From the NCBI RefSeq assembly GCF_026723865.1, contig NZ_CP113529.1, forward strand, positions 4,402,001 through 4,466,000: a DNA stretch of 64,000 bases, written 5' to 3'. Below are positions 51,394-60,307 of the stretch, piece after piece; within the stretch, counting starts at the first letter, position 1; every line of letters begins with the position of its first letter. The position numbers and the translations under genes were made by a program. The stretch comes from Mycobacterium sp. Aquia_216 (GTDB lineage Bacteria > Actinomycetota > Actinomycetes > Mycobacteriales > Mycobacteriaceae). Under the pieces are notes generated by a model. It had not been told where the DNA came from. It did no database searches and saw only the letters and a list, made by a program, of their open reading frames with translations.

Positions 51394-52144
51394 TCACCTG
51401 GGCCGCAATCGCGTCGACATGGTCGTAGACGTAGAAGTGTCCGCCGTCGTACAGCGACAACTCGAAGGACCCGGCGGTGTGCCGTTCCCACTGCCGCAGC
51501 ACATCGATTTCAATGCGGTGATCGTCGCGGCCGCCCAGCACGTGGATGTCGGTGCCGATCCGGATGTCGGGCCTGGGGTCGTAGCGATTGAACGCCTGAT
51601 AGTCGGCGCGCATTGCGGTGGTGAGCAGCTCGGAGAACTCTTCGTCGGCAAGCAGTTCGGGATCGGTGCCACCCAGGTCGGCGAGCTCAGCGAGCACTCC
51701 GTCATCGCTGGTCGGCAGCTCGGGCATGTCGGCGACGACGCACGGTGGCGGACCCGCCGAGGCCCACAGCTTCTGCACGGCTACGTCGTGCTCTTCGGCC
51801 ACCCGGGCGAATTCGAATGCCACCACGGCGCCCATGCTGTGCCCGAACAAGCGCAACGGCGCGACGTTGCGCCAAGGGCCGGCCGCAAAGAGCCCCAGGG
51901 CAAGGTCATGCACGGTCTCGTGGGCAGGCTCGGCGAGCCGGTCGGCGCGCTGCGGGTACTGCACGATGTAGGTGTCAGCACCGGCGGCCAGCGCGGCACC
52001 CAGCACCCGGTAGCTCGCGGCGGCAGCCCCGGCATGCGGGAACACCACGGTGGCGCCCACCGGCGGCTTTTCACCACGCCCCGGCACGAGCTTGATCCAG
52101 GACGGAAATGTTGAAGGCATGCTGATCAGATCACGGAATGTCAT
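51380..52144 (-). CDS. mbtT: Stand-alone type II thioesterase (MbtT-like)
   Basis: A 254-residue alpha/beta hydrolase of the gramicidin-S thioesterase type. The nucleophile elbow is GHSMG (Ser103), with the acid in VLGGRDDHR and the His in DGGHFYVYDH. Such enzymes clear misprimed carrier domains or help release. In M. tuberculosis, as I recall, a thioesterase domain is fused to the C-terminus of MbtB (1414 residues). Here it is a separate gene overlapping mbtB by 4 bases (ATGA), the arrangement known as mbtT in other mycobacteria. Confidence 0.9.
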   Translation of the reverse strand: MTFRDLISMPSTFPSWIKLVPGRGEKPPVGATVVFPHAGAAAASYRVLGAALAAGADTYIVQYPQRADRLAEPAHETVHDLALGLFAAGPWRNVAPLRLFGHSMGAVVAFEFARVAEEHDVAVQKLWASAGPPPCVVADMPELPTSDDGVLAELADLGGTDPELLADEEFSELLTTAMRADYQAFNRYDPRPDIRIGTDIHVLGGRDDHRIEIDVLRQWERHTAGSFELSLYDGGHFYVYDHVDAIAAQVNDNV

Positions 52145-55100
52145 TGTGCTGCTTCATATTTAGCGGGTTGCCCAGAGGCGTTCAGAACCGAGTCAGCGTC
52201 CATGCCGATAACCTCCAGATACAACTCAGCGACCTGGTCGAGCCGGCCAGGGTCGCGCTCGCGCCGACCGAGCAACCCGGCGAGCGCCGAAACGGTCCGA
52301 TTGGCGAAGATGTCGGCAACCATCACATCCGGGCTGTCCAGCCAGGAGCGAATTCGCGCCACCGCCTGGGTGGCCTGCACCGAATCGCCACCGAGGGCGA
52401 AGAAGTCGTCGTCAAGACCGACGCGTTCGGCACCGAGCAAGTCCGCGATGATGCTGGCAAGAGCGGATTCCAGTGCCGTCGACGGAGCGCGGTAGCCGGG
52501 CAGGTCGGTGTCCGAACCGGAGAACGCGTCGGCCAGCAGGGCGGCGACGGCACGACGGTCGATCTTGCCGGCGTCGGTGAATCCGATGTTCTCCACCAGC
52601 AGGATATGACGCGGAATCATGTGTGCGGGAAGCACATCGACGAGAGCATCGCGAATCTGCTCGGGACTGGGCTCGACGTCGCCGGCGGTCTCGGCACAGA
52701 CGACAGCGGCCAGCACGTCGGATCCACCCGACCCGGAAAGCGCCGCTGCCACCGCGATCCGCACTCCGGGCAACCGTCGCATCGCGGCCTCGACCTCGCC
52801 GAGTTCGACGCGGTACCCGCTGATCTTGATCCGGTGATCGGCGCGGCCGACGAACTCCACCGTGCCGTCCGGCCAGTACCTGGCCAGATCGCCAGTGCGG
52901 TACCACCGTTTGCCGTCGTGCTCGACGAAGCGCTGCGCGGTGAGATCGGGACGTCCGCGATAACCACGCGCGATGCCACGGCCCGACACCCAGAACTCCC
53001 CGGGCACCCAGTCCGGGCAGTCGTCGCCGGTGTCGCTGACGACGCGGCAGGCGTTGTTGGCCAACGGCGTCCCGAAGGGCAGGGAGGTCCAATCCGCCGG
53101 TAATGCGGCGGGGTCGAGCACCTCGAAAATCGTGTTGTGCACCGGGGTTTCGGTCGCACCGCCCAGGCCGGCGAATCTCAGGTTGGGTGCCTCGGCCGCA
53201 AACCGGCGAACCACCTCGGGCCGCACCCAGTCGCCCCCGGTGGGAATCACCCGCACCGAGGACAGTCGTCCGCGGCCGACCTCGATCAGCATCTCCAGCC
53301 AACCGGGCATGAAGTGCAGCACGGTGATGTGGTGAGTCTCGATCAGCCGGGCCCACGCATCGGGATCGCGGCGCTGCGCCTCGTCGACCACGACGATCGA
53401 CCCGCCGGTTCGCAAGGTGACGAAGAGGTCCATCACCGAAATGTCGCCTTCCAGTGTCGACAGCGCCAGGCAGCGGTCCCGGGGCCCGATCTCGAAGTGA
53501 CGGCCGATGAATTCCACCGTGTTCATGGCGGCGTCGTGTGCCACCTCGACGCCCTTGGGTTCACCGGTGGAGCCCGAAGTAAACAAGACGTAGGCCAGGT
53601 CGGCGGGATCGACTCTCGCGGATTGAATCCCGGCACCGGCAGCCACGTCCGCAAGCACGTCGGCCAGCGTCAGCGCGGCCACCGGCAACGAGAGTTGCTC
53701 GCCGCCGCACACCAGGGCCAGCCGCACCCCACCCGTTTCGAGGATGCGCTCGGCCCGCTCACGCGGCTGGTCGACACCGATCGGTAGGTAAGCCGCGCCC
53801 GCGGCCAGAATCCCCAGCACGCCGGCCACCTGTTCGGCGGTCTTCGGGCCCACCACCGCGACCGTGTCGCCGGCCTCGACGCCCGCCCCGCGCAATGCCG
53901 CGACCACTGCTAGCACCTGATCACGCAGCTGTGCATAAGTGAGGTCGCCGGAACTGGACAACACCGCGGGAGCGTCGGGACGTTGCTCGGCCTGCCGAAA
54001 GAACCCATCGTGCAACGCCTCTGCGCTCGGTGTCGCCGCGCGGCTGTTGACCGCGTCGCGCACCGCGCGCTGTTCGGCGGGCAGTGCCGACGGACCCGCG
54101 GACTCCCAGGCTTCGTCGTCGGAAGCCAATCGGAGCAGCTCGTCGATCTGGTAGGCGAACATGGCGTCGACGACGCCCGGCGCGAACACTCCGTCGCGCA
54201 CGTCCCAGTTCACCAGGACTCCGCCGTCAAACTCGGTGACCTGCGCGTCGAGCAGCACCTGGGGGCCTTGGGAGATGATCCATCCGGGCGTGCCGAACTG
54301 CTCGGTGACGTCGGCGCTGAAGAGTTCGCCGAGCCCCAACGCGCTGGTGAAGACGACCGGCGCCAGCACCTGGGTGCGGCGGTGGCGGCTCAGGTCGCGC
54401 AGCACGGACAGCCCGGAGTAGGCCGAATGCGCGGCGGCGCTCTGCATGGCGTCCTGCACCACCCGCGCCCGCTGGGCCGGGGTCGCGGCGCCCGTCAGGT
54501 CGATGTCGAGCAGCAGCGACGAGGTGAAGTCGCCGACCAGCAGGTCCACGTCGGGGTGCCGGGCCTGGCGTCCGAACAGCGGGACGTTCAGCAGGAAGCG
54601 CGACGTGGCCGACCAGCGGGCCAGGGCATTTGCGAAGGCCCCGGCCAGCGCCATGGCCGGGGTGATGCCGCGCGCCCGGGCGCGGGCAAACAGCGCGTCG
54701 CGGGTCGCCGCGTCCAGCCGGTGCCAGCGGCGGGTGCCCCGGTGCGAGTCCCGACCGCCGACCACCGGCGGCATCGGCGGGTCGGGCAGCTCCGGGATGC
54801 GCTGCGCCCACCAGTCCCGAGCCGCATCGCGGGCCGGCTGCGGGCGCTCCTCGTCACGCACCGTGGCCAGGCGGTATTCCCGGTAGGTGTAGCCCAATTC
54901 GTCCAGCTCGCGACCGACGTAGAGGGCGGCGAGGTCGGACATCAGGGTGCGGTAGCTCATCGCGTCGGCGGCCTGCATGTCCAGGTCGACGTGCAGCCGC
55001 GAACGCTCGCCGGGCAGCCGCGTCAATGCCAGCTCGAACACGGCGCCGTCGAGCTGCTGATGCGACTTGGTCTCCCGGATCGCGTCAAGCCGCGCAGCGA

Positions 55101-55680
55101 CACGATCGGTGTCCAGCTGCCGCAGATCCTCGACGGCTAGCGGGAAGTCTCCGCATTCGTCGGCCGCGGCAATGTGCTGCGTGCCGTCGGGCAGGAATCG
55201 CACGCGCAGCATCGGGTGACGAAGCGCCAGCCGGGTGGCCGCGGCGCGCAGTCGGCCCGGATCGATAGGCCCCCCGTCGAATTCGACATACAGGTGCCCG
55301 GCCACTCCGCCGAACTGCTGGTTGTCGTGACGGCCCACCCACATCGCATGCTGCATCGGGGCGAGCGGAAACGGCTCTGTGTCGGCACCGTCGGCGGTGG
55401 GGGCCGGCTCGTCGCAGGACGCGTCGGCAGCGGCCGCCTGAGAGTCTGCGGCTACCACGACCAACTCCGACCAGGCCTCGATGGTCGGAGTCGCGGAAAG
55501 CGCGGCAAAGTCGACATCGATGCCCTGGCGGCGCCAACGACCGGCCAGCGACATCATCCGGATCGAATCCAGGCCCTGACTGATCAGGTTGTCAGCTGGC
55601 TGAACAGCGTCGACGCCGACACCGAGCAATTCGGCTACCTCCGCACGGATGTCCTCCGAGCACGCGGGGGCACGCACCAC
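52141..55680 (-). CDS. mbtB: Mycobactin NRPS MbtB (ArCP-Cy-A-T)
   Basis: A 1179-residue NRPS. The N-terminal aryl carrier has GLDSIRMM (Ser39) and receives salicylate from MbtA. The cyclisation domain shows DMQAAD (Asp234...Asp239, the DxxxxD that replaces HHxxxDG). The A domain carries FTSGSTGEPKGV (~700-711); the carrier Ser is 1100 (LGGDS). It condenses salicylate with Ser or Thr and cyclises to the oxazoline. It begins with two adjacent GTG codons preceded by AGGAGGG. The thioesterase part is separate (51380-52144). It is the first gene of the operon, 100 bases from the divergent mbtA. Confidence 0.95.
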   Translation of the reverse strand: MVRAPACSEDIRAEVAELLGVGVDAVQPADNLISQGLDSIRMMSLAGRWRRQGIDVDFAALSATPTIEAWSELVVVAADSQAAAADASCDEPAPTADGADTEPFPLAPMQHAMWVGRHDNQQFGGVAGHLYVEFDGGPIDPGRLRAAATRLALRHPMLRVRFLPDGTQHIAAADECGDFPLAVEDLRQLDTDRVAARLDAIRETKSHQQLDGAVFELALTRLPGERSRLHVDLDMQAADAMSYRTLMSDLAALYVGRELDELGYTYREYRLATVRDEERPQPARDAARDWWAQRIPELPDPPMPPVVGGRDSHRGTRRWHRLDAATRDALFARARARGITPAMALAGAFANALARWSATSRFLLNVPLFGRQARHPDVDLLVGDFTSSLLLDIDLTGAATPAQRARVVQDAMQSAAAHSAYSGLSVLRDLSRHRRTQVLAPVVFTSALGLGELFSADVTEQFGTPGWIISQGPQVLLDAQVTEFDGGVLVNWDVRDGVFAPGVVDAMFAYQIDELLRLASDDEAWESAGPSALPAEQRAVRDAVNSRAATPSAEALHDGFFRQAEQRPDAPAVLSSSGDLTYAQLRDQVLAVVAALRGAGVEAGDTVAVVGPKTAEQVAGVLGILAAGAAYLPIGVDQPRERAERILETGGVRLALVCGGEQLSLPVAALTLADVLADVAAGAGIQSARVDPADLAYVLFTSGSTGEPKGVEVAHDAAMNTVEFIGRHFEIGPRDRCLALSTLEGDISVMDLFVTLRTGGSIVVVDEAQRRDPDAWARLIETHHITVLHFMPGWLEMLIEVGRGRLSSVRVIPTGGDWVRPEVVRRFAAEAPNLRFAGLGGATETPVHNTIFEVLDPAALPADWTSLPFGTPLANNACRVVSDTGDDCPDWVPGEFWVSGRGIARGYRGRPDLTAQRFVEHDGKRWYRTGDLARYWPDGTVEFVGRADHRIKISGYRVELGEVEAAMRRLPGVRIAVAAALSGSGGSDVLAAVVCAETAGDVEPSPEQIRDALVDVLPAHMIPRHILLVENIGFTDAGKIDRRAVAALLADAFSGSDTDLPGYRAPSTALESALASIIADLLGAERVGLDDDFFALGGDSVQATQAVARIRSWLDSPDVMVADIFANRTVSALAGLLGRRERDPGRLDQVAELYLEVIGMDADSVLNASGQPAKYEAAQ

Positions 55681-55695
55681 GAAATCCCTCCTGAA

Positions 55696-55714
55696 TTAGC
55701 ACAGGCTGCCCTAA
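55696..55714. promoter_or_regulatory. IdeR (iron box) operator between mbtB and mbtA
   Basis: TTAGCACAGGCTGCCCTAA matches the mycobacterial iron-box consensus TTAGGTTAGGCTAACCTAA at 14 of 19 positions, with both outer arms intact (TTAG, CCTAA). It lies 16 bases before mbtB and 67 before mbtA. IdeR with Fe2+ represses both mbtA and mbtB in M. tuberculosis from this interval, usually through two boxes. I see only one good match here. Confidence 0.8.
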
Positions 55715-55780
55715 TTTTGTTGGTTACCCTATCCTCTATCCCTGGGCCGTTGCTACCAAGCCCCCCTCTAAGGAGCCCAG

Positions 55781-57415
55781 GTGATCCCCAACACAGCGCA
55801 GTCCGTCGAGGGCTTCGTCCCGTTCCCCGCGGACCGCGCCGCCGCCTACCGCGCGGCCGGTTACTGGACTGGCCGCCCCCTGGATTCCATCCTGACCGAC
55901 GCGGCACGACGCTGGCCGGACAAGCTTGCCGTGTTGGACGCGGCCGCCGACCGGGGCCTCACGTTCGCCGAACTCGACGACCGGGCCAACCGTGCGGCCG
56001 CGGGGCTGCGCGGGCTCGGCGTCGCACCCGGCGATCGGATCCTGCTGCAGCTGCCTAATGGCACGCAGTTCGCGGTGGCGCTGTTCGGGTTGTTGCGGGC
56101 CGGTGCGACACCGGTGATGTGCCTGCCCGGTCACCGCGCCGCGGAGTTGGGCCACTTCGCCGCCGTCGGCGAGGCCACCGGGTTGCTGGTCGCCGAAAAG
56201 GCAAACGGTTTCGACTACCGGGCGATGGCACGCGAGCTGGTCCGGGAGCACCCGGGCCTGCAGCACGTCATCGTCGACGGAGATGCCGAGTCGTTCATTT
56301 CGTGGACGCAGCTATGCGACTCGGCCCCCACCGAGTCGACCGAACTGCCGGCGGACCCGGGATCGCCTGCGTTGCTGCTGGTTTCCGGCGGCACCACCGG
56401 CCTACCCAAGCTCATCCCCCGCACGCACGACGACTACGTGTTCAACGCGACCGCGAGCGCCGAGATCTGCGGGCTCACCCCCGACGACGTCTATCTGGTG
56501 GTGCTGTCCGCGGGCCACAACTTCCCGCTGGCCTGTCCGGGTCTGCTCGGCGCGATGACGGTGGGTGCCACCACAGTGTTCGGCACCGATCCCAGTCCGG
56601 AGGCCGCCTTCGACGCCATCGCCCGCCACGGCGTCACCGTCACCGCGCTGGTCCCGGCATTGGCCAAGCTGTGGGCGCAAGCCTGCGACTGGGAGCCGGT
56701 GACCCCGAAGACATTGCGACTCTTGCAGGTTGGCGGGGCGCGGCTGGAGCCCGGCGATGCGCGACGGATCCGCGAAACGCTGACTCCGGGCTTGCAACAG
56801 GTGTTCGGGATGGCCGAGGGATTGCTGAACTACACCCGTCTCGACGACCCGCCAGACGTGGTTGAACAAACGCAGGGCCGGCCATTGTGCGCGGCCGACG
56901 AGTTGCGCATCGTCGACGGCGCGGGTGAGTCGGTGGCGCCCGGCGAAGAGGGCGAGCTATTGGTGCGTGGTCCCTACACCCTCAACGGCTACTTCCGGGC
57001 CGAGCGCGACAACCAACGCAGCTTCGACCGCAACGGGTTTTACCGCAGCGGCGACCTCGTCCGTCAACGCGAAGACGGCAACCTGGTGGTCACCGGCCGG
57101 ATAAAAGACGTCATCACCCGCGCGGGCGAAACGATCGCCGCCCAGGATCTCGAAGAGCAGATGCTGAGCCACCCGACGATCTTCGCGGCGGCAGCCGTGC
57201 CGTTGCCGGATCCCTATCTAGGCGAAAAAATCTGTGCCGCGGTGGTTTTCACCGCGGAACCGATAGGACTCGCCGAGTTGAACGCATACCTGGACCAGCG
57301 CGGTGTCGCCGCGCACGCCCGGCCCGACATGTTGGTCGCGATGCCGGCGCTGCCCACCACGCCGATCGGAAAGATCGACAAGAAGGCGATCGTCCGCCAG
57401 CTCGACAACGGGTAG
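55781..57415 (+). CDS. mbtA: Salicylate-AMP ligase / salicylyl-ArCP synthetase MbtA
   Basis: A 544-residue aryl-acid adenylating enzyme. The P-loop is LLVSGGTTGLPKLIPRTH (~200-216). The aryl-specific AGHNFPLACPG segment follows, with YRSGDLV and the C-terminal catalytic Lys531 (TTPIGK). It activates salicylate and loads MbtB. The GTG start has AAGGAG 6 bases upstream. It is divergent from the mbtB operon and shares the IdeR box. Confidence 0.96.
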   Translation: MIPNTAQSVEGFVPFPADRAAAYRAAGYWTGRPLDSILTDAARRWPDKLAVLDAAADRGLTFAELDDRANRAAAGLRGLGVAPGDRILLQLPNGTQFAVALFGLLRAGATPVMCLPGHRAAELGHFAAVGEATGLLVAEKANGFDYRAMARELVREHPGLQHVIVDGDAESFISWTQLCDSAPTESTELPADPGSPALLLVSGGTTGLPKLIPRTHDDYVFNATASAEICGLTPDDVYLVVLSAGHNFPLACPGLLGAMTVGATTVFGTDPSPEAAFDAIARHGVTVTALVPALAKLWAQACDWEPVTPKTLRLLQVGGARLEPGDARRIRETLTPGLQQVFGMAEGLLNYTRLDDPPDVVEQTQGRPLCAADELRIVDGAGESVAPGEEGELLVRGPYTLNGYFRAERDNQRSFDRNGFYRSGDLVRQREDGNLVVTGRIKDVITRAGETIAAQDLEEQMLSHPTIFAAAAVPLPDPYLGEKICAAVVFTAEPIGLAELNAYLDQRGVAAHARPDMLVAMPALPTTPIGKIDKKAIVRQLDNG

Positions 57416-57481
57416 CCGGCCGCATATCGAGTGTGAACTCACGGCTTTCGGTGTGGGTGACGGCGGGTTGTCCCCGCGTGG

Positions 57482-58930
57482 CTAGTAGTTCAGGCCGGAG
57501 AACATGACCCGACCGGGGTCGACCTTCTGTCGCACGGCCGACAGCCGGGACAGATTCTGGCCGAAATAGCGCCCGGGCGACTGGTTGGCCTCGATGTAAT
57601 TCACATACCCGCCCACCGAATACGCTTGCACCGCTTGGTGAGCCGTGCTGAGCCAGTTGGTCGCCGCCGCCGGGTCGCCGGTCTCGACGTACCACTGCAC
57701 CAAGGCGGACTGGCGACGCCAGGGAAAGGCGGTGGCTCCCGGCGCCACGGTGGCCAGCGCGCCGTCGAGGGCGTGCATGATGGCCAGCATGCGGCCCGCG
57801 CCGCGCGGAAAAGCGTTGACCGCGGCGGCGATGCCCTGAGCAGCGGCCGGGGTGAGACTCGGAAAGACATCCGACCCGCCGACATATCCGAGCGGGGCCG
57901 GGTTGAGGTTGTTGACGGCTAGATACCTGACCAAGTCCATCCGGTTGAAGGTGTGGTTGTCTGTCCCGGTCGGCTGTATCCCGACGGCGGCGGCGATGGC
58001 GTTCGCCACACTGGGACCCGACCCGGCCGGGCAGGTGGCGAGGATCCGACAGTGTGTGCCCGTCGCTTCGGTGGTGCTGTCCGCCAACGCCCAGCTGTTT
58101 CGGTCGGCGGTGCGCAGCCAGTTGGCCCAGCCGACGAGAACCTGCGCGAACGACTGTGGCGGGAAGTTGAGGTTCACGGCGTCGACATCGTGGGTGGCGA
58201 ACGTGTTGAAGGTCATCGAGGTGGTCACCCCGAAGTTGCCGCCACCCCCGCCGCGCAGGGCCCAGAACAGGTCGGGGTTGCTGTTGGCAGACGCGGTGAC
58301 CGCCTGGCCGCCGGGGAGCACCACCGTCGCCGCCGTCAACTGGTCACAGAGCAGACCGGCGTGCCGGGAATCGGCGCCCATGCCGCCGCCCAGGGCGTGT
58401 CCCGCCGCACCGACCGACGGGCAGGTACCCGTCGGCAGGCCCCGCCCGGCACCGGCCAGTGTCTCGTGCATCGAGTACAGACTCGTCGCCGGTGTCACCG
58501 TGATCTGGCCGGTAGAAGCATCGTAGTTGATTCCGCCGGGCAGTTGGCGCAGGTCAAACACCATGGCGCCGTTCGCCGTTGACGCACCGATGTAGGAGTG
58601 CCCGCCACTGCGCGGAGCGACCTTGACGTGATTGGCGGCCGCGAATGCCATCGCCTTTTGCACGTCCGCCGCCGATGTCGGGGTGACGATCGCCGCCGGG
58701 GTGAAGCCGTTGTAGTTGGTGTTGAACACCTGCTTGGCGGCCCCGAAATTCGGGCTGTCCGGCAGCAGCACCTTCCCACCAAGAGCGGTCGAAAGTCCGT
58801 CCCAGCCAGTGGCATTGGGTGCGGCAGCAGCCGGGACCGAACCGAGTCGGCCCGATCCGAACATTGCGCCGGCGGCTAACGCTCCGGCGGCACCACGCAG
58901 AAACGTCTGCCGCGAGATCTCACGCGCCAT
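57482..58930 (-). CDS. Secreted FAD-linked oxidoreductase (BBE/PCMH type)
   Basis: A 482-residue flavoprotein. The N-terminal signal resembles a Tat leader but the motif is SRQTFLR (one Arg of the pair replaced by Gln) followed by a hydrophobic stretch and AAA cleavage region. The FAD-binding PCMH domain has PRSGGHSY (the His that usually forms an 8-alpha bond) and TCPSVGAAGHALGGGMG, whose Cys fits a bicovalent flavin. The C-terminal berberine-bridge segment ends YFGQNLSRLSAVRQKVDP. It oxidises an unknown alcohol or sugar outside the membrane. It is convergent with mbtA. Confidence 0.87.
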   Translation of the reverse strand: MAREISRQTFLRGAAGALAAGAMFGSGRLGSVPAAAAPNATGWDGLSTALGGKVLLPDSPNFGAAKQVFNTNYNGFTPAAIVTPTSAADVQKAMAFAAANHVKVAPRSGGHSYIGASTANGAMVFDLRQLPGGINYDASTGQITVTPATSLYSMHETLAGAGRGLPTGTCPSVGAAGHALGGGMGADSRHAGLLCDQLTAATVVLPGGQAVTASANSNPDLFWALRGGGGGNFGVTTSMTFNTFATHDVDAVNLNFPPQSFAQVLVGWANWLRTADRNSWALADSTTEATGTHCRILATCPAGSGPSVANAIAAAVGIQPTGTDNHTFNRMDLVRYLAVNNLNPAPLGYVGGSDVFPSLTPAAAQGIAAAVNAFPRGAGRMLAIMHALDGALATVAPGATAFPWRRQSALVQWYVETGDPAAATNWLSTAHQAVQAYSVGGYVNYIEANQSPGRYFGQNLSRLSAVRQKVDPGRVMFSGLNY

Positions 58931-59151
58931 CGTCGGTCTTCCGCGATTGCGTCATGTCCCGCATTGTTAAACCGCGAAATCCGCGGCCGCGTCCGACGTG
59001 CGGCGGCATAACCGAACCGAGCCCGAACCGTTACCGGCGCCTGACCGAACGCTGGGACACGCAACATTCCCCGCGCAGCCCGCTCGGGCTTAAGCTAGTG
59101 ACCGGTCGCGTCCACAATCGGGAGGCGACCTTGAAATGAAGGAGCGAGGCC

Positions 59152-59577
59152 GTGCCAGAGGGTCTGTATGGATTGTTGACCTTTGTTGCCCTCGCACTGG
59201 CGTTGGTGTTGGCCACCGTCGCCACGGTGTACGTCATGCAGTTGCAACGCCAAGTGCCCGCTCCTCTCAGCGAAGAAATCGGTAGCGCCAAAACGGTTAT
59301 CCATAAACTCCGAAAACGCGAGCCGATGTCGCCCGACGAGATGGACTACGCGAAGCAGATCGTCGCCAATCGCGGCTCGTTGCGGGCAGTGTGCATTCCC
59401 GGGACGTTGTTCCTGTTGGGCTGCTACTTCGTCTTCGGCAGCCTGTACCACCTGCACGGAGCGACTCCGTCCGAGCGGACATTCCTCGGGGTGATTCCAA
59501 TGTTGACTTCGACGAACCTGGCCATTCAACTTCTCCGCCACGCGCGGCTGAAGAGGCGCGTACGGCAAATGGCGTAG
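59152..59577 (+). CDS. Small membrane protein of unknown function
   Basis: A 141-residue protein with a predicted N-terminal transmembrane helix (~residues 5-27, LLTFVALALALVLATVATVY). A cytoplasmic helical stretch rich in charged residues follows, and one or two hydrophobic segments come further on (~83-97 and ~108-123). It ends in a basic tail (LKRRVRQMA). The GTG start has AAGGAG 8 bases upstream. It precedes the mmpS-mmpL pair by 286 bases. I do not recognise the family. Confidence 0.7.
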   Translation: MPEGLYGLLTFVALALALVLATVATVYVMQLQRQVPAPLSEEIGSAKTVIHKLRKREPMSPDEMDYAKQIVANRGSLRAVCIPGTLFLLGCYFVFGSLYHLHGATPSERTFLGVIPMLTSTNLAIQLLRHARLKRRVRQMA

Positions 59578-59863
59578 CGCAACGGAGTGTGGCCTCGTCC
59601 GCAGCCATTCTGACGTCTCATTTTTGGTTCGCGACGCTATTCGCAGCAAAGCACTTATCGATGTCCATTCGTGGCGTCACCGGTTCCGTCGAGTCCGGGT
59701 GCGGCTCGTCGCTATTGCCGGGGGCACCGGCGGATGGCAACGTCCGTAGTCATCCTGTACGGTCAGTCCATCTCATTGAGTACATAACCGTCTACTATCC
59801 AGACCACAGGTGGGGTGGGATGAGAGCAGAAGCTCCGGGGCCGAAGTCCGAACAGGCGATCGA

Positions 59864-60307
59864 GTGAGCCCTCGTTCAGTCGGCAGGACCGTCTTGGGGC
59901 GAGCCTGGATGCCGTTTGTTGCCGTCGTCGCGATCGGCGTGGGCCTGCTGTGCATGTACAAGGTGCACCAGTTCTCCGAACCGGAGCCGGTCATCACCGT
60001 CAACGGTCCGCAGGCACCCGAGGAGTTCAACGTCAAACGGATTACCTATGAGGTCTTCGGCTCCCCCGGACAAGGTGGGAAGCTCGTCTACGTCGACATC
60101 GACGGCCACCCGCATCAGGTCGATGTCACGGCTCTGCCGTGGACCCACACCGAGACCACCACACTCACGGTGGCCTCCGGCAGCATCTCGGTACACGTAC
60201 ACGGCGGTCAAGTGGGCTGCCGAATGCTGGTGGATGGCGTCGTCCGCGACGAGCAGTCGAGTGACCATCAGGACGCCGATGTCGAGTGCAGAGTGAAATC
60301 GGCATGA
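59864..60307 (+). CDS. mmpS: MmpS family membrane protein
   Basis: About 147 residues. A single N-terminal transmembrane helix (WMPFVAVVAIGVGLLCMY) precedes an extracytoplasmic beta-rich domain with ITYEVFGSPGQGGKLVYVDIDG and the later GCRMLVDGVVRDEQ, both diagnostic of MmpS. I chose the GTG at 59864 because it gives a normal length. It is co-translated with mmpL (ATGA). MmpS4 and MmpS5 work with their MmpL partners in siderophore export, which fits the location next to mbtA. Confidence 0.88.
   Translation: MSPRSVGRTVLGRAWMPFVAVVAIGVGLLCMYKVHQFSEPEPVITVNGPQAPEEFNVKRITYEVFGSPGQGGKLVYVDIDGHPHQVDVTALPWTHTETTTLTVASGSISVHVHGGQVGCRMLVDGVVRDEQSSDHQDADVECRVKSA

Noticed and set aside
55716..55740. 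A second IdeR box
   Set aside because: The best alignment to the consensus matches fewer than about half the positions and lacks intact outer arms.
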